This document shows positions 34,356 through 45,831 of a stretch of DNA of 64,000 nt, one piece after another. This stretch comes from Channallabes apus (taxonomy: Eukaryota; Chordata; Actinopteri; Siluriformes; Clariidae): positions 14,791,729-14,855,728 of the forward strand of contig CM060104.1 of NCBI GenBank assembly GCA_030522415.1. Reading direction: 5' to 3'. Each line of letters starts with the position of its first letter. Position 1 is the stretch's first letter. The position numbers were made by a program, and so were the translations under genes. The notes beneath the pieces were generated by a model that was given only the letters and a program-made list of their open reading frames with translations, was not told the origin of the DNA and searched no databases.

Positions 34356-37300
34356 CCCTTTAAATGTATTGCTTCTTTGATAGAATCATAAATCTTCAGT
34401 CTTGAGGCTACCCTCAAAGAACTTCCAGAAGACTTTTGGACGCGTTTCCGTGAGCCAGTGGCCTGAGATTTCTGGAAATAGTTATATAACAACTTTGAGT
34501 AGAAAAGCAGACTCCAAAGTAGAGAAAGTCTGCATGAAAGTCATTGGAGAGAAAATTGCATCTTGTGCTCATGCATGTGCCACAGCACGATAGATTGGGG
34601 TTTAAAGTAAATTACTGAAACGTTACTTTTTTTTTTTTTTTTTTTTTTTTGGCTTGCATGTTTTAACCCAGAATAACTACAGAATAGTTCCTGTGCTGTG
34701 GTTCTTCACCATCATCCTTCAATCAAGTGTAATGTGCTCAAACCAAAGCACTGCCTGCTCAACACTTCCAAGTTGATAAAGGGATACAGGGGACATGGGT
34801 TCAGCCAAAATCTGATCTTAACTTATCTCATCTAGAGCTGGAGAACCCAACATTCTAAACGAGTCATTTTAGAAAACCCAGTTTACTCAGTTATTGCATA
34901 TTGGGGGGGGGGGGGGATGCATTGCCGCAAAAGAAAACCAGCGATTAAATGTACAAGAAGAGAACAATTTGTGATTTGTTATAAATGACTGAAAAAGCTT
35001 AAAACTCATCTTCCAGAGAAGGGAAATACTGTACAAAGAAACACTTGAATGGAAAATTCAACAGAATTTTTAAAATAAAATGTTTGAAGCATTCTTATCT
35101 TTTTTTTATTTCCACTGCAGTGTAAGCGTTTTATTTCAGAACCTGAGTGGCAGGTATTTTGTCTGATGTGTCATTGTGAAAGTTCCCAAAATAAAGCTAC
35201 ATGAGCTAAGCATCTGAATGACGGTATGTTGACCAAACCAAAACTGTCTTTCATAGGAAAGCTCTGGCATTCGTTGTAACACCGCCTCCCTCTTCTTTCC
35301 CCATGTTCACTCCACTGCAGTGAAATAATCAATGCTTTGTGCTTACTGTGGCATCCAGGACCAAAACTCAAGGTGCAATTATAGGGAAGGCCCCCCCAAA
35401 AAATCCTGTTACCGCAGCAACCACCAGGACAGAAACCTAACCAGTCCTGTAGTATAGCACACGACTGAAAGCATTCAAGTCCAGTTTTCCTTCACTGCCT
35501 CAAGTGTGGAGAGCCAAAACCATGTTTAAACCTCAGCAATACTGAAGCCTGGTGATTTGATAGTTTGTTTACTGTCACATTCCAAAAGGATCTGAGTCAT
35601 GTGGTACTTTATCCTCATGCCTCTGGCATTTCCAGTGTACTTCATGATTAATAAAATAATGTCTCTTTCCAGTGACAGTCATTCTAGGAGTTATAATAAA
35701 AGTGTAGTTATTAAATTTGATCAAACCTTCAGAGGGGCTGTTTTAAAGTTATCTATTTCAGCAAAGCCTAACTATTCTATCCACATTTTACACTTCTCGA
35801 ATCAATCACTTCTCACTGAAACATGATCGAGGCCTTCAGCAGCCTAGCAGCATGTCATGCATCCAAAGTCAATAGTGAGTGGGAGTGAACTGTGTCTGTG
35901 AAAACAGTTTCAGGACTGCAGTCTGGACTTTATTAGCAGACTGCTTCTGCTCACTTTACCTTTAGAATTTAACTCACACTCGCCTTAACCCAGGCTGAAA
36001 AGGAAGATATGGAGGCTGAAAGAAGAGAAGCGAAATACAATACGTATCAGGAATGAGGATATGTTCAGCTTTAGTCAGACTTGCACAGAGAGTGAAGAGG
36101 GTGTGAAGAAAGGGAAGCAACGGGGGGGAGGGGGGGGGGATTTCCTGGAGCTGAGGGGTTGCGGATCACAGTGAGATATAGCCCCCTTGCTGACCAGAGC
36201 TGGGTTGTGATCCAAGACCAAGACGGTTGAAATGGCTGGAGGGGGTCTCTGTGTGTATCCGAGTCAGCTTCTATAGGTCCTGACACAAAACGGATCTGAC
36301 TCTAATATTGTCATGGTCTTAGCCTTCTTTTGTTTCCCTCTTCCATAATCAGAAATAAAATTCCTTTCATGCCTTTGTAAGTGAAACCACTTGCAGCGCG
36401 TCTTTTATTAATCCTGGGAAGTGCAGCCTTAAGTGCACCATCCTGTTCAAGATTCTTGAAATAGTTCTTAAAGTCCCGTTAGCTCTTACAGCTCAAATTC
36501 CAGTCATAGATTTGTCACTTTATTGATGACATTTTAAATGTCTCTGTAGTTGTAGGACTAGTTTTTTTTTTTTTTTATAGTTTATGAATATCCTTGACAT
36601 CTGGGACCTTGTTGGATTTGGATGCAGATTTTGCAGCAAAACATTTGAATTCACCAATTGCACAAGTCTGAGACTGAACTTGATATTAAGCACAAAAAAA
36701 ATACTACTTTTTGGTGGGTGGGTGGGGGGTAAAAGAACAGCTATTGGGTGCCTTTACACTTGGATGCCAGATTGACTATGCTGCAACCAGGCCAGATTCC
36801 TGTTATTTTTCACTCCAGGTGGTTTAAAAATAGCTCAATTGCAAGGCAGCCCAAATAATTTGACTGTAGTCAAGAAGTATTCCTGTGTTCATTTAATTTA
36901 TCATACTTAGCTGAATTCTGAAAGACGGTCATTAATAAAGGTGTCTTTTTACAAGAACGATTAAATATGGGAGAAAATGAAGAAAAGAAATACATACATG
37001 TATTCAGTAAAATGCAGTAAATAATTTGGATATTGCTAACATTTTAAAGAAGGTTGTATGATGATCCCAGCTGAGGTGGCTCAGAGTCCTCTGCAGCTGT
37101 CCCCATGAACATTCAGTGAGTTGAATCATAACTGGTCATTTCAGAAAAGAAGAATTTGACTGTACACATAATTGATGCAATGAAAAAATACCTTTAAAAA
37201 TGTAATGCTATTGTTCCACTCATCACTTGTTATAAGATTTCGGGGTGTTCTCTTTTCCTTGGTGTCTTCCTGCTATCTCCTGAAGGAATGTCAAAAATTC

Positions 37301-37715
37301 CATAGCCTGCTGTTAATCAGTCTATGGCTGAGAGCAGATGTGTGAACCATGCCTTACCCACCTCTGCTAAATACTTTGTCTATTTTAGGTACCACCATGC
37401 CATTTGAAACTGTGTCCACCCAATCACCCATCAACAACAGTACACCGAACAATACTTTATCTAGTAACGCTAAATGGCTCCTTCCTTTAGAGTTTAGAAA
37501 AAGAGCATCATATGGGGAACAAATAACACTTTGGCATCTGAAGAATCCATGTTTTTAAGAGTGCACATGATGGCAGTTCTGGTACAATTTCATCATCATC
37601 CTACAAATCACAGAATAGACACTTAAGCACCATGGATAATTATCAGAATTTGAATCCAGCCAAAAAACTGTATCCGTAATTATGTTTTGGTCAAAGGCAT
37701 GCTTAAAGGCTATCT
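34356..37715. other. CNN3-TLCD4 intergenic, part 1
   Basis: No gene recognised. Homopolymer tracts: T24 at 34627-34650, G14 at 34903-34916 and G-rich 36122-36139. A short mariner-like piece (GAGGTGGCTCAGAG ... CATGAACATTCAGTG) lies at about 37070-37118. Open frames at 34402-34593, 35599-35826 and 36584-36775 have no motif. Confidence 0.5.
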
Positions 37716-37718
37716 GAA

Positions 37719-37788
37719 AAATAATATAATATAATATAATATAATATAATATAATATAATATAATATAATATAATATAATATTATATA
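37719..37788 (+). repeat. Pentanucleotide array (ATAAT)n, block A
   Basis: About 13 tandem pentamers, with the same polarity as block C at 38394-38470 and complementary to block B at 38185-38246. Confidence 0.9.
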
Positions 37789-37827
37789 ATTAGGTTAGGC
37801 TAATTGGCGTTCCCAAATTGCCAAATT

Positions 37828-38180
37828 GCTCCAGGTGGTGTAGTGGTTAGCACTGTCGCCTTGCACCTCCAGGGTCCGGGTTCGATTCCCGGCCAGGCTC
37901 GATTCTCGTCTCTGTGTGCATGGAGTTTGCATGTTCTCCCCGTGCTTGGTGGGTTTCCTCCGGGTACTCCGGTTTCCTCCCACAGTCCAAAGACATGCAG
38001 GTTAGGCTAATTGGCGTTCCCAAATTGACCATAGTGTGTGAGTGTGTGTGTGTGCTCTGCAATGGATTGGCACGCTGTCCAGGGTGTACCCTGCCTCGTG
38101 CCCAGAGTCTCTGGGATAGGCTCCAGGTCCCCGCCACCCTAAATACAGGATAAAGCGGTATAGAAGATGAACAATGAACT
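37828..38180 (+). repeat. tRNA-derived SINE, full length
   Basis: The head contains GTAGTGGTTAGCACTG (A box) and CGGGTTCGATTCCCGG (B box). The body GTGGGTTTCCTCCGGGTACT is followed by (GT)n, then GTACCCTGCCTCGTGCCC and GATAAAGCGGTATAGAAGATGAA. This is the best-preserved head in the window. A second, partial copy of the internal AGGTTAGGCTAATTGGCGTT segment lies just upstream, at 37790-37820. Confidence 0.85.
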
Positions 38181-38184
38181 ATAC

Positions 38185-38246
38185 TATATTATATTATATT
38201 ATATTATATGATATTATATTATATTATATTATATTATATAATATTA
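38185..38246 (+). repeat. Pentanucleotide array (ATATT)n, block B
   Basis: Complementary in polarity to blocks A and C. It separates a plus-strand SINE from a minus-strand SINE. Confidence 0.9.
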
Positions 38247-38247
38247 T

Positions 38248-38393
38248 TCATTCATTCATTCATCTTCATTAATCTGCATGTCTTTGGACTGTGGGAGGAA
38301 ACCGGTGTACCCGGAGGAAACCCACCAAGCACGGGGAGACAGGAATTGAGCTTGGCCGGGAACGCAAGGCGACAGTGCTAACCACCACCGTCC
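38248..38393 (-). repeat. SINE with internal deletion, minus strand
   Basis: (CATT)n tail joined directly to AATCTGCATGTCTTTGGACTG and on to the tRNA head (CGACAGTGCTAACCACCACC). The (CA)n and the conserved 3' body are deleted relative to the 37828 copy. Confidence 0.8.
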
Positions 38394-38490
38394 ATAATAT
38401 AATATAATATAATATAATATAATATAATATAATATAATATAATATAATATAATATAATATAATATAATGTAATGTAATGTAATGTAATAT
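38394..38490 (+). repeat. Pentanucleotide array (AATAT)n, block C
   Basis: About 15 units of AATAT, then variant AATGT units before the array ends. Confidence 0.9.
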
Positions 38491-39594
38491 AATAAATTAC
38501 CGGACTTCCTCTTTTTATAGTCTTTAAGTCAACAATTACATTCTTTTTGAAGATATACATATTTCTCCAATCAGGAGTCAGTCGTTGTATTTTAGTCATG
38601 AAACACATAGAGGAACCAATTAAACTGGAAACTATTAATGATTTCATAATAGTTCATCAAACTGTGTTTGCAGTGTCACACTACTGCCCCATGGTTGTCT
38701 ATTGATAAATCTAATCTGGTGGTGGTTCTGGTACATTTGTAGGTACATTTGCTGTAAGTCAAGTAAAAAACTATGACCTACATATAATTTCATGCACTCA
38801 ATTCCTGTAAATGGAGTTAGCAGCAGCCAATAAATAGTGAGGAATGTTCAGAAGAGTGTGCACAGGAAAATTAAGGTGGTTGCCCAGAAGCACAACCATA
38901 CAACGTATGTATATGCAAGCAGATCCACTGCTGTTTTTACACCTTACCACAGATAATACTTCTTAAAAAAAACAACTTAAAAAAACAGAAAGTTCTGAAC
39001 AGTATGTAACACTTTGCACACACACGCACACGCACACACACACACAAATATTCTTTGAAGTATCTTGAGCTTTGAACAAAGGTGCACCAATCATTTTAGA
39101 CTAAACAGTAGGATTTAAGTCATTCTAAACATAGTGGAGCATTCCATTGTCAGGGGAATTGTTATTCATTTACCAGACTTTTCTTTTAGGTCAACTGTAT
39201 GCGCCAAAAGTTCAATCCAACACAGTGACTCACTCCAGCACCACGATAAGTTTTAAAACTTAGTTTTCATTTTCATGAAAAAAAACAAACATTATATACT
39301 TTTCTTTTTGCATGCGACTCAGTCATGCATCTGTGAAATCCACTGTTGTTCCATTGTCATTAAGACTATGAGGCTACTTAGAATTGTGTAGTTTTATGTA
39401 TATATAAACTCCAATAAATATCTTGACACAATATATTGTTAAGAGAGAAATAAGGCTTATTTTAAAGTTCAAAATTATAAATCTATTTACATATATCCAC
39501 ACAATTTCTGCTGTGTGTAGAAGGTTGTTCTTTTTTTTTTTTTTTGAAAGAAATTACAAGTGGTGTTTGTGCAAAACCAGGAAAAACTTCACTT
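38491..39594. other. Intergenic, nothing recognised
   Basis: A short (CA)n-like patch lies at 39019-39046 and a T run at 39530-39545. No exon or transposon end is supported. Confidence 0.5.
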
Positions 39595-39795
39595 CAAGTC
39601 TGCAGATGTGATGAGGCAAGGCGCTGGCATACTGAGAAAACTTTCTACCTTGATGATATCCAAGCAGTACTCTGGGATAATTGCATTAGTATAGCAGGGG
39701 ATCATCTAGAGACATGAAGGTTGTTTTTTACTCTCATAACTGTGTTCTATTATTCTACAAAAATAAAGTCCCAGTTTGACTTGAATACCTCTGGT
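39595..39795 (+). mobile_element. Mariner 3' end fragment
   Basis: ACTTTCTACCTTGATGATATCC ... GGGATAATTGCATTAG ... CAGGGGATCATCTAGAG ... AAAGTCCCAGTTTGACTTGAA. This matches the 3' part of the copy at 5740-5900 over about 160 bp, including the inner TIR. No transposase domain survives. Confidence 0.65.
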
Positions 39796-40620
39796 AAATC
39801 CACCAAATTAAAGCAACATGCCTGCTCGCCTCAGAACTCTGCCATACAGCTGTGGTGTCTCTTAAAGTCTTCATGGGTTTGTATATACTATGTGAGGGTA
39901 CTGTCATGCTTTTGGATTTGGGTGTGATGGGAACAGAGCGATGGGACTTAAGTAAAGTCATGGGTATGGAAAGATAATGATGATACAATAACCATGTGAC
40001 TCAAGTGAAGTTAGAACTATTTTACTGACATCTGTGTTTCCCACAGTATCTCACTTTCCGAGAGACTGAGAGTGGCTGAAGATGGCTGAAGCTAATCAGA
40101 TCCAATTTAGTTCAGATTGGAATGATTGTTTGGTTGCGTTGGAAAGATCATTATCATACTAACTGCTAACAGAGGATTATGTTTGTATCTTTTTTAGACT
40201 TAAAGTCATTTTTTTGGTATGTTCCATTGTTGGATATAAATGATTATAACAGGGCTGCTATATATAAGCATGAACAAGAATTCACACTTTGTTTACATAA
40301 TGTGATAGTAATTATGAGGAGATATTCAGGATTGCTCTTTCTTAGAGGTATTATGCAGGCTTGTAGGCGTCTAGACATCTTATGTACAGACTGAAAGTCA
40401 GCTAAGAAACAGATGGGCACACAAGCATGGACTGCTTAATAAAACTTCTGCCCTATTTCATAGATACTCCCATAACACCATTTATGAAAAGAATCAATTT
40501 GATTTCAGGCAGCCAGAGGAATACTAAGCAGACTGGATCAGTGAAGCTGTATTGTTTGACTGCCTACACAGATTTAGGAGTAATTCATTTAAAAATAGTT
40601 AATAGATGATCTCTGGTGCA

Positions 40621-40665
<45 letters not shown>

Positions 40666-41100
40666 GGCCAGAAGATTCTGGAATTTATCTTGTGATTTGT
40701 GGTGCACTGTTTGTGCTCTGACTGCTCTCACCAGTTTTAATAACATTTCAATGTAAACTGTCTGCCCCCTAGTGGACTAAAATAAACCACATAGGGTACT
40801 GATCTACAGTAGCTTGGCACTGATGAGAAATTATTTTATACAATTAATAATGGAGCCAGTTAAAAGAAATTTGTCAATAGAAAATTAGCTCTTTATCCCC
40901 TATCGTCCGACCAGTATTTGCTGGATACCACACACCAGGACACCATCCTTGCAGTCTCCTTAAATATTCGTACCTGTTGTACTTTCCCCCCCAGACCATA
41001 ACAAATTAAACCAAACCAAACTGGCAATGAACAACTATCTGTTAAGAGACCTCTTCCATCTTATTTCATTTGATACCAACTATTCAGTTCATAAGGTTTT
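39796..41100. other. Intergenic, simple repeats only
   Basis: An (ATT)n array of about 12 units lies at 40627-40663. No gene is seen. The open frames at 40179-40394 and 40427-40609 have no motif. Confidence 0.5.
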
Positions 41101-41396
41101 TGGATATACTCACTATACAGGGTCACAGGGGGTCTACTGTCCATCCCAGGAAACGTAGGTCATGAGGCATTGTACTCCATGGATGGGGTGCACAATCCAT
41201 CACAGGGCAGACACACATATACACACACTTATTCAGACACTATGGGCAATTTAGTGAAAGCCGATTAGTCTAATCTGCATGTCTTTGGACTGAAACCGGA
41301 ATACCCAGGGGAAACCCACTGAGCACAAGGAGAACATGAACACTCCATGCAGGCAGGAATCAAACCTGGACTATGGGAGAACTTCCTATTGTGCCA
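41101..41396 (-). repeat. Diverged tRNA-derived SINE, minus strand
   Basis: GGGTCACAGGGGGTCTACTG ... CATCCCAGGAAACG ... CAATCCATCACAGGGCAGACAC ... AATCTGCATGTCTTTGGACTG ... GGAGAACATGAACACTCCATGC ... GGAATCAAACCTGGAC (reversed B box). Clearly the same family but more mutated than the other copies. Confidence 0.75.
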
Positions 41397-41592
41397 GATC
41401 AACAATACACCTCATCCTGTTGGGTATGTACCAGTGCAGTGCTTTAAATCCACAACATAATGTCTAACTTGTATATTTGATAATCACAACAAAATGTACA
41501 GAGAATCCACTATAAAGGTAGCATAATACTGTCATTATGTAGCAATTAATTTTACATCATGCAACAAATCAGATATTCTGCAAATGCAAACC

Positions 41593-41703
<111 letters not shown>

Positions 41704-41739
41704 TGATGATTGTTATTAAAACCTGGCAGGCTGTAAAAC

Positions 41740-42290
41740 CTGACAGGCTATTTCTGAGCTGTATAAGGGAAGCAGATCATGCATAGTGCCAACTGTACAA
41801 GGTTGTGGAGCCAGTATTATGATCTGGGTGGTTTTGCTTTAGATTGTTAGGTGTAGTCTCAATATGTGGCAATAAAATAAAGTCAGCCAGCAACCTGAAT
41901 GTACTGAATGACCAGATTGATAGCACGGGTATATTCCATAGCGACAATGCCAAGATTAATCAGGCTCAAATTGTGAAAATGTGGTTCTGGAAGCATGAGG
42001 AATCATTTTCACAAATACATTGGCCACCACAAGTCTTAACCTTAAACTTATTGAAAGGCTTTGTGATGTGCTGAAGAAACTTTATGGACGGGTTCAAATC
42101 TGTCGTCATTGTGAAATCTGGGCTGAAAAAATATTGCAACTCTGGATTAATTCAAAAAGGCAGTGCAGCAAAATATCATGCACAAAATGTGGTCTAATAT
42201 TTTGTTAGAACACCTTTTGCTTTGATTACAGCATGCATTTGCTGTGGCATTGAAGAGAACCTCAACCTTTCTTTTTTTGTGGTGTATTTA
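41740..42290 (+). pseudogene. Tc1-like transposase relic
   Basis: Scattered conserved pieces remain: the GGASIMIW-like region (GCCAGTATTATGATCTGGGTGG near 41811), then SDNAKINQAQIVKMW (compare QDNAPxHxAxxV with the second catalytic Asp), then WPPQVLTLNLLKGF (compare WPPQSPDLNPIENLW). The catalytic Glu is lost and stops break the frame. An old fossil. Confidence 0.55.
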
Positions 42291-42477
42291 ATTATGCAAT
42301 CAAATGGAAAAATGTATCTCCACTTGGAGTTCAGCCCCAAAACTATTTCTATCCCTTGGGGAAAAGCTGAAATTGATATTTTAATTATATTTCCTAATGT
42401 AAAAAAAATCCAAAATCCAAATTGGTGCCATGATTTAATATTCATAAAATTACAAACTAATGTTAGAATAAAACAGG

Positions 42478-42670
42478 AGCTCAGTGGTTAGATCACTGGG
42501 CTATACAGGAGGTTGCTAGGTTGAACACCAATGCTGTTAATTTTAGTCCTTGAGAAACCTTGTAGAAAACTCCAGCTTCGTCTGACCAGCTGGTAAACAC
42601 AAATTTTAAAGACTGTGGGAGGAAACCCACCGAGCACGAGGAGAACAGGCAAACTCCATGCACACAGACT
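42478..42670 (+). repeat. Chimeric SINE head and SINE body fragment
   Basis: AGCTCAGTGGTTAGATCACTGGGC ... GCTAGGTTGAACACC resembles a tRNA head (A and B boxes). At 42610-42666 follows GACTGTGGGAGGAAACCCACC ... AACAGGCAAACTCCATGCAC, which is body sequence of the other SINE family in the minus orientation. The LINE fragment begins directly after. Confidence 0.55.
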
Positions 42671-42689
42671 TGAGGCATCATCATCATCG

Positions 42690-43445
42690 CTCATCATCAC
42701 CGAGCATGACGTGAGGAGAGCCTTCAGGAGCATGAACACCAGGAAAACAGCAGGACCAGACGACATCTCAGGCCGTATTCTCAGAGCCTGCGCAGACCAG
42801 CTAGCACCTGTGTTCACTGAAATATTCAACATCTCTTTATCTCAGTCGGTGATCCCCACATGCTTCAACGAGTCCATCATTGTTCCTGACCCAAAGAAAC
42901 CTCATCCTGCTTCCCTCAACGATTATCGCCCTGTAGCCCTCACCTCAGTAGTGATGAAGTGCTTTGAGCGGCTGGTCAGAGACTTCATCATTTCTTCACT
43001 ACCGGACCCACTGGACCCACTAGAGTCTGCATACCGCCCAAACCGCTCCACAGACGATGCCATCTCCCATCTTCTCCACACATCACTCACTCACCTGGGC
43101 ACTAGGAAAGGGAATTATGTTAAAATGCTCTTCATCGACTACAGCTCTGCATTTAATACATAATTCCCTCCACACTCACCATCAAGCTGGAGCACCTGGG
43201 ACTCAGCTCATCTATGTGTCAGTGGATCTCCAATTTTCTGACTGGCAGACTCAATCTACAACAAGCGGTGCTGGACCAAAGTCAGGAAGATCGTGAAGGA
43301 CCTCAGCCATCCCAACAATGGACTGTTCTCTCTGTTGCGGTCTGGGAAGCGATTCCGCTCCCTGAAAGCCAACACAGAGAAACTGAGGAGGAGCTTCTTC
43401 CTGCAGGCGATAAGGTCTCTCAATCACACCACCACACAGGACTAA
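42690..43445 (+). pseudogene. Reverse transcriptase fragment, internally deleted
   Basis: KTAGPDDISGRILRACADQL, NDYRPVALTSVVMKCFERLV, SAYRPNRSTDDAISHLLH and motif A LFIDYSSAFNT are readable in one frame to 43163. A single-base shift at about 43160 then leads into IIPSTLTIKLEHLGLSSSMC and ISNFLTGRL. At about 43272 the sequence jumps to the C-terminal region (TKVRKIVKDLSHPNNGLF ... FFLQAIRSLNH), so motif C (the F/YADD box) and the thumb are deleted. Not functional. Confidence 0.85.
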
Positions 43446-43599
43446 TAACATCTTTTTAAGCTCTCTACATTGACTGGACAATCATGGACACATTCATACA
43501 CACTTGCACTACATATTTATATATCTGGACCATTGCACAAGACACTTTAATAAGTCACTTTTTATGTGCACAACTATTGTCGCTTTCAAATTTTATATA

Positions 43600-44151
43600 C
43601 ACTACCGTTCAAATGTTTTAGATCACTTGCAAATTTCTTTGTTTTTGTTTAGTGATTTATTTTCTACATTCTACAACAATACTGGGGATTTCAAAACTAT
43701 AAAATAACACATATGGAATTAGTTAATTACGTAACAACAACAAAAACAACAGTTGGTTGTTATTTTAAGGCACAGAGGTCAGCCTTTCTGTAATAGTTCT
43801 TGCATGAACAGTATTGTCGAGTGCATTTGCAAAATCCGTCAAGCACCATAATGAAACTGGCTCTCATGAAGGCCGTCCCAGGAGGACGAGACCAAAACCT
43901 ACCTCTGCTGCAGACGAGAAGTTCATTTAGAGTTATCAGCCTGAAAAATGACCAATTAACAGCACCTCAGATTAGAGGCGTTATGAAGTCTTTACAGAGC
44001 AGAAGTAGCAGAAACGTCTCAATATCAACTGTTCAAAGGAGATTAATGTATTTTTTGGACGCCTTTAGCATTCCTTTACAATGTAGAAAGAAATAAAAAT
44101 CAGGAACCATCATGGAGTTAGAAAGTGATCTAAAACTTTTGAACGGTAGTG
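43600..44151. mobile_element. Tc1-derived MITE with 28-bp TIRs
   Basis: The left TIR CACTACCGTTCAAATGTTTT (continuing to 43627) and the right TIR (44124-44151) are reverse complements with one mismatch. TA dinucleotides flank both ends. The interior (552 bp in all) retains Tc1 transposase-like traces such as KNDQLTAPQIRGVMKSL and SRNVSISTVQRRL (the HTH region) but no DDE domain. It sits inside the LINE 3' UTR, so it is younger than the LINE copy. Confidence 0.9.
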
Positions 44152-44559
44152 TATATACTTTTCTTCTATATTTCTATATTTCTATATTTTGTAATATTTT
44201 TATTATGCCCTTATTTGTAAAGTTTATTTTACTAGTTAAATTTATTTTCTTTAGTATTTCTTTTTATTCATATTTATTCCTTATGTATAAGTTTTTATTT
44301 TCTTTTTAAGGTCACTGGCAGTCGTATAAGCATTTCACTGCATATCGTACTGTGTATGACTGTGTATGTGACAAATAAAATTTGAATTTGAATTTGAGTT
44401 GTATGGCAATAGTGTTAAACACTAAGGCAGTGTGCTGCAAGGTTTCAAGTATTCAGATATTAATAATGCTTATAAAGGTTACATAGTTATTAGTTCATCT
44501 TTTTTTTGGTTTATATATTTATATGTAGAGAGAAGTCACAGGTAGATCTTTTCACGCGA

Positions 44560-44762
44560 TCTTCTTCTTCTTCTTCTTTGTCTTTCGGCTGTTCCCTTTC
44601 AGGGGTCGCCACAGCGAATCATCTGCCTCCATCTAACCCTATCCTCTGCATCCTCTTCTCTCACACCAACTAACTTCATGTCCTCTCTCACTGCATCCAT
44701 AAATCTCCTCTTTGGTCTTTCTCTAGACCTCCTGCCTGGCAGTTCCAACCTCAGCAGATCTT
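44560..44762 (-). mobile_element. LINE 3' end fragment
   Basis: CTTCTTCTTCTTC, then TTCGGCTGTTCCCTTTCAGG and GGGTCGCCACAGCGAATCATC. In reverse this is the common teleost LINE ending (GGCGACCCCTAAAGGGAGCAGCCGAAAG followed by AAG repeats). The minus-strand translation has only a few residues of the C terminus. ATCTTTTCACGCGAT precedes it (about 44547) and nearly recurs after it (44758-44772), consistent with a target-site duplication. Confidence 0.7.
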
Positions 44763-44772
44763 TTCACGCGAT

Positions 44773-45470
44773 AGGATCATTAAATCAGTGGTGTCCATGT
44801 TTGTGTGGCGAGTTTGACCAATAGTAAATAGACAGCTAAATAGACAACAGCACAAAACAGTTTGATCTTACTGTAAGTGTAGAGCTACACAAATATAGTA
44901 ATAACAATAATACTTCATTATTAGCTGGTAACAACTCAATTTAAAGAAGCTTAAAATTAATTTTAAAGACCTTTCAAAGAAATAACGCAACAAAAGTTTA
45001 CTTAACAAATCTCAAGCATTTATTCAAGCTATAGAAGAAGATGGAAAATGACAAATCCATTAGAAAAGGTGGATCAGCCCAACTCTGGACAACCTGCACC
45101 TTAATACACTTCTTTTGATCAGCTCATTTATAAGCGGCATTGGATAAAAAAAATGTGATGAAAGAAAACATGGAAAAAACAATCAATCATCATATCATAT
45201 TACTCTCTAAATTTGCATGAACAATGAAACCTACTGACATTATTATGATTATCATTGAATCAAAGAAACAAAGAAATGTTATGTTAAACATCCAGTACAT
45301 TTAACCCTAACAGCAAGCAAAATGAAATCTTTAGCCTCTCTTAGTTTATAAAATAAATTTGCTTTTTTATTTTATTTTTATTATTATTTTTTTTTTTACA
45401 ACACACACACACTATGATGAGACATGTATGTGTGTGAACGTGCTGTATGTCTTTAAGAATGAAACCTGAT
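44773..45470. other. Intergenic upstream of TLCD4
   Basis: AT-rich with a T/A tract at 45363-45398 and a short (CA)n. No exon recognised. Confidence 0.5.
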
Positions 45471-45831
45471 CCCCAGGACGGCGCACAGCGCGATGCCCTG
45501 CAGTAACCCTCTCCTGTTCTGCGCATCAGGTTTGCAGCATCCTGATTTAGCAAGGCTTCATCTCTGCTATGCTCAATCAAACAAGTTTTATCGCGCATGC
45601 CATTAAACCGTTGATAACCGACCTCAGATCATCGGCAGCGCTAAGAGGAAGGAAGACACGGCGATGCTGGAGGGAGGACAGTGTTGCTGCTGAGGGAGCG
45701 GACTGGACTGGACTGGACGGAATTTGTCAGCTCATGATGCGTTCAAGTGCCGAGCTTAAGTAGCTGACCATTACAGCAGCGACGGAACTGAGTGTAGCGT
45801 CTGAGCTAACATGGTCGATGCTTGACAAGAG
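45471..45831 (+). promoter_or_regulatory. tlcd4: TLCD4 promoter region and noncoding exon 1
   Basis: A CpG-richer patch (GGACGGCGCACAGCGCG, CGCGCATGCC, CGGCAGCGCTAAG) in an AT-rich neighbourhood. It ends in a strong splice donor, AAGAG|GTAAGTATG, with the exon end at 45831. I infer that this exon joins the coding exon at 51579. The start of transcription is unknown. A short upstream ORF, ATG GTC GAT GCT TGA, lies at 45811-45825 inside the presumed leader. Confidence 0.6.

Larger units (their letters stand above)
42680..44402 (+). mobile_element. Deleted non-LTR retrotransposon (L2/Rex1-like)
   Basis: A reverse-transcriptase fragment (42680-43270), a short C-terminal piece (about 43273-43445) and a 3' UTR ending ACAAATAAAATTTGAATTTGAATTTG (about 44365-44400), with a Tc1 MITE inserted in the UTR (43600-44151). 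The endonuclease and the 5' end are absent. The 3' tail of repeated GAATTT and the RT fingers point to an L2/Rex1-type LINE. The exact family is undecided. Confidence 0.8.

Noticed and set aside
37828..37900. Possible tRNA gene (A and B boxes present)
   Set aside because: The boxes belong to the head of a SINE. The cloverleaf and acceptor stem are not intact and the sequence continues into the SINE body.
37795..38153. Open frames on both strands that resemble frames at 7912-8275 and 24610-24983
   Set aside because: The similarity is explained by SINE copies, not by a gene family.
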